A DNA stretch of 64,000 nucleotides from positions 1,436,001 to 1,500,000 of the forward strand of contig NZ_CP128650.1 in NCBI RefSeq assembly GCF_030644225.1, given 5' to 3'. This DNA comes from Selenomonas dianae. Lineage in GTDB: Bacteria > Bacillota > Negativicutes > Selenomonadales > Selenomonadaceae. Position 1 is the stretch's first letter; each line of letters starts with the position of its first letter. Shown piece by piece: positions 63,421 to 64,000 of the stretch. The notes beneath the pieces are model-generated. The model ran no database searches. It worked only from the letters and a program-made list of their open reading frames with translations, and was not told the DNA's origin. The translations under genes were made by a program, and so were the position numbers.

Positions 63421-63489
63421 TAAAACAATCTATTCGTTATTATAGGATAAAGGTTCACGTTTGACAACTGAAAAAAATTTGATTTTTCA

Positions 63490-63514
63490 AATTCCGAATA
63501 TTTTTCTCGGAATT
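63490..63514. promoter_or_regulatory. Palindromic operator upstream of the cupin gene
   Basis: AATTCCGA and TCGGAATT form perfect 8-bp arms around a 9-bp A/T-rich spacer. It lies ~36 nt upstream of a perfect -10 box, TATAAT (63551-63556). The regulator is not known. Confidence 0.5.
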
Positions 63515-63595
63515 GTGGTTTTGGTCACATTCTTTCGGGGATATTCCGTGTATAATGAACACAGAAATACGCAAGACACACAAGGAGGAAACATC

Positions 63596-63940
63596 ATGAC
63601 AATCCTGAACAATATCCAACATCAACAGCCACTCCTGCTCAAGGAGCAGGTCGCATACGCCGAGGGACAGGTCGTCAGCAAGACGCTCGTTCAGAACAAG
63701 GGGCTTGGCATCACGCTCTTTGCCTTCGCGAAGGGCGAGGGCATCAGCACACACGCCTCCACGGGCGACGCGCTTGTCACGGCACTTGAGGGCGAAGGGG
63801 TTATCACGATCGACGACGTGACTTACACACTCAAGGCGGGCGAAAGCATCGTCATGCCCGCAGCTCATCCGCACTCTGTCTACGCAGCGAAGGAAACGCC
63901 GTTCAAGATGATGCTTGTCGTCGCGTTCCCCGCAGCGTAA
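63596..63940 (+). CDS. Small cupin-domain protein
   Basis: This 114-residue single-domain cupin has the two motifs GISTHASTGDALVTALEGEGVITIDD (His-rich motif 1, with HxS in place of HxH) and KAGESIVMPAAHPHSVYA (motif 2, with His ligands). Proteins of this size bind a metal and act as small enzymes or sensors; the role here is unknown. The start is the ATG at 63596 behind AAGGAGGAAACATC; upstream in-frame codons lie in the promoter. An inverted repeat in the promoter region suggests specific repression or activation. Confidence 0.85.
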   Translation: MTILNNIQHQQPLLLKEQVAYAEGQVVSKTLVQNKGLGITLFAFAKGEGISTHASTGDALVTALEGEGVITIDDVTYTLKAGESIVMPAAHPHSVYAAKETPFKMMLVVAFPAA

Positions 63941-63981
63941 ATATATCGTTATATCTCAATACAGTTCTCCCTGAACGTCCC

Positions 63982-64000
63982 CCGCAGCACTTTGCTGCGG
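63982..64000 (+). terminator. Likely terminator after the cupin gene, cut by the window end
   Basis: CCGCAGCA (63982-63989) and TGCTGCGG (63993-64000) form a perfect 8-bp stem with a 3-nt loop. Any T run lies beyond the window. Confidence 0.6.

Overview
The window reads as a chromosomal segment of a diderm Firmicute of the Negativicutes, most likely a Selenomonas or close relative. The gene order is that of low-GC Gram-positives (ylxM-ffh-rpsP-khpA / ylqD-rimM; cysE-cysS-mrnC-thyX-rlmB-yacP; tsaE-tsaB-rimI-tsaD), but there is also a classical type V autotransporter with an outer-membrane barrel and periplasmic multihaem respiration. Base composition is GC-rich except for a small A+T-rich island near 12.0-13.0 kb. 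The assignment rests on gene content only.

Layout. 0-4.3 kb: polysaccharide deacetylase, YbjN-like protein, CstA-type peptide/pyruvate permease, TauE/SafE permease. 4.4-10.6 kb: one leftward operon ccmA-B-C-E-F-nrfH-nrfA, which encodes ammonifying nitrite reductase together with a reduced cytochrome c maturation system (no CcmD, G, H or I; CcmE carries CxxxY instead of HxxxY). A Crp/Fnr-type operator and a leader hairpin precede it. 11-18.5 kb: aldo/keto reductase, an A+T-rich orphan ORF pair, and the mannitol operon mtlR-mtlA-mtlD. 18.5-24.7 kb: t6A synthesis genes, then rimM/ylqD and khpA/rpsP/ffh/ylxM. 24.9-31.5 kb: DUF438-hemerythrin-PAS protein, ClpB with a palindromic operator, and a long glutamine synthetase. 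31.7-33.2 kb: an unknown gene and a DUF4153-like membrane protein cut by a MITE. 33.5-45.1 kb: H-NOX chemoreceptor, orphan ABC pair, trkA-trkH-trkH, and a 1178-aa autotransporter with a C10 tract in its signal peptide. 45.7-50.4 kb: yacP-rlmB-thyX-mrnC-cysS-cysE. 50.5-56 kb: ComFB-like protein, a very divergent Hsp70-like ATPase, tRNA-Arg(CCG), a hypothetical protein, a Crp/Fnr regulator and a thioredoxin-reductase-like flavoprotein. 56-64 kb: prs, glmU, GntR/FCD regulator, ispE, priA, a small Cys-motif protein and a cupin.

Two dispersed repeat families run through the window. Family A is a ~164-bp MITE with TA target duplications: five full copies plus several deletion derivatives and solo ends. 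It abuts stop codons, truncates one gene and is part of a tandem duplication. Family B has three copies, each filling the intergenic gap directly 3' of a leftward gene. It folds into a long multi-helix structure whose helices show compensatory changes between copies, and whose outermost stem is unique to each locus yet still complementary. This looks like an undescribed structured RNA or hairpin element and is the strongest candidate for something new. Other highlights are the CcmE variant system, an H-NOX domain with the full O2-binding residue set, and the likely phase-variable autotransporter.
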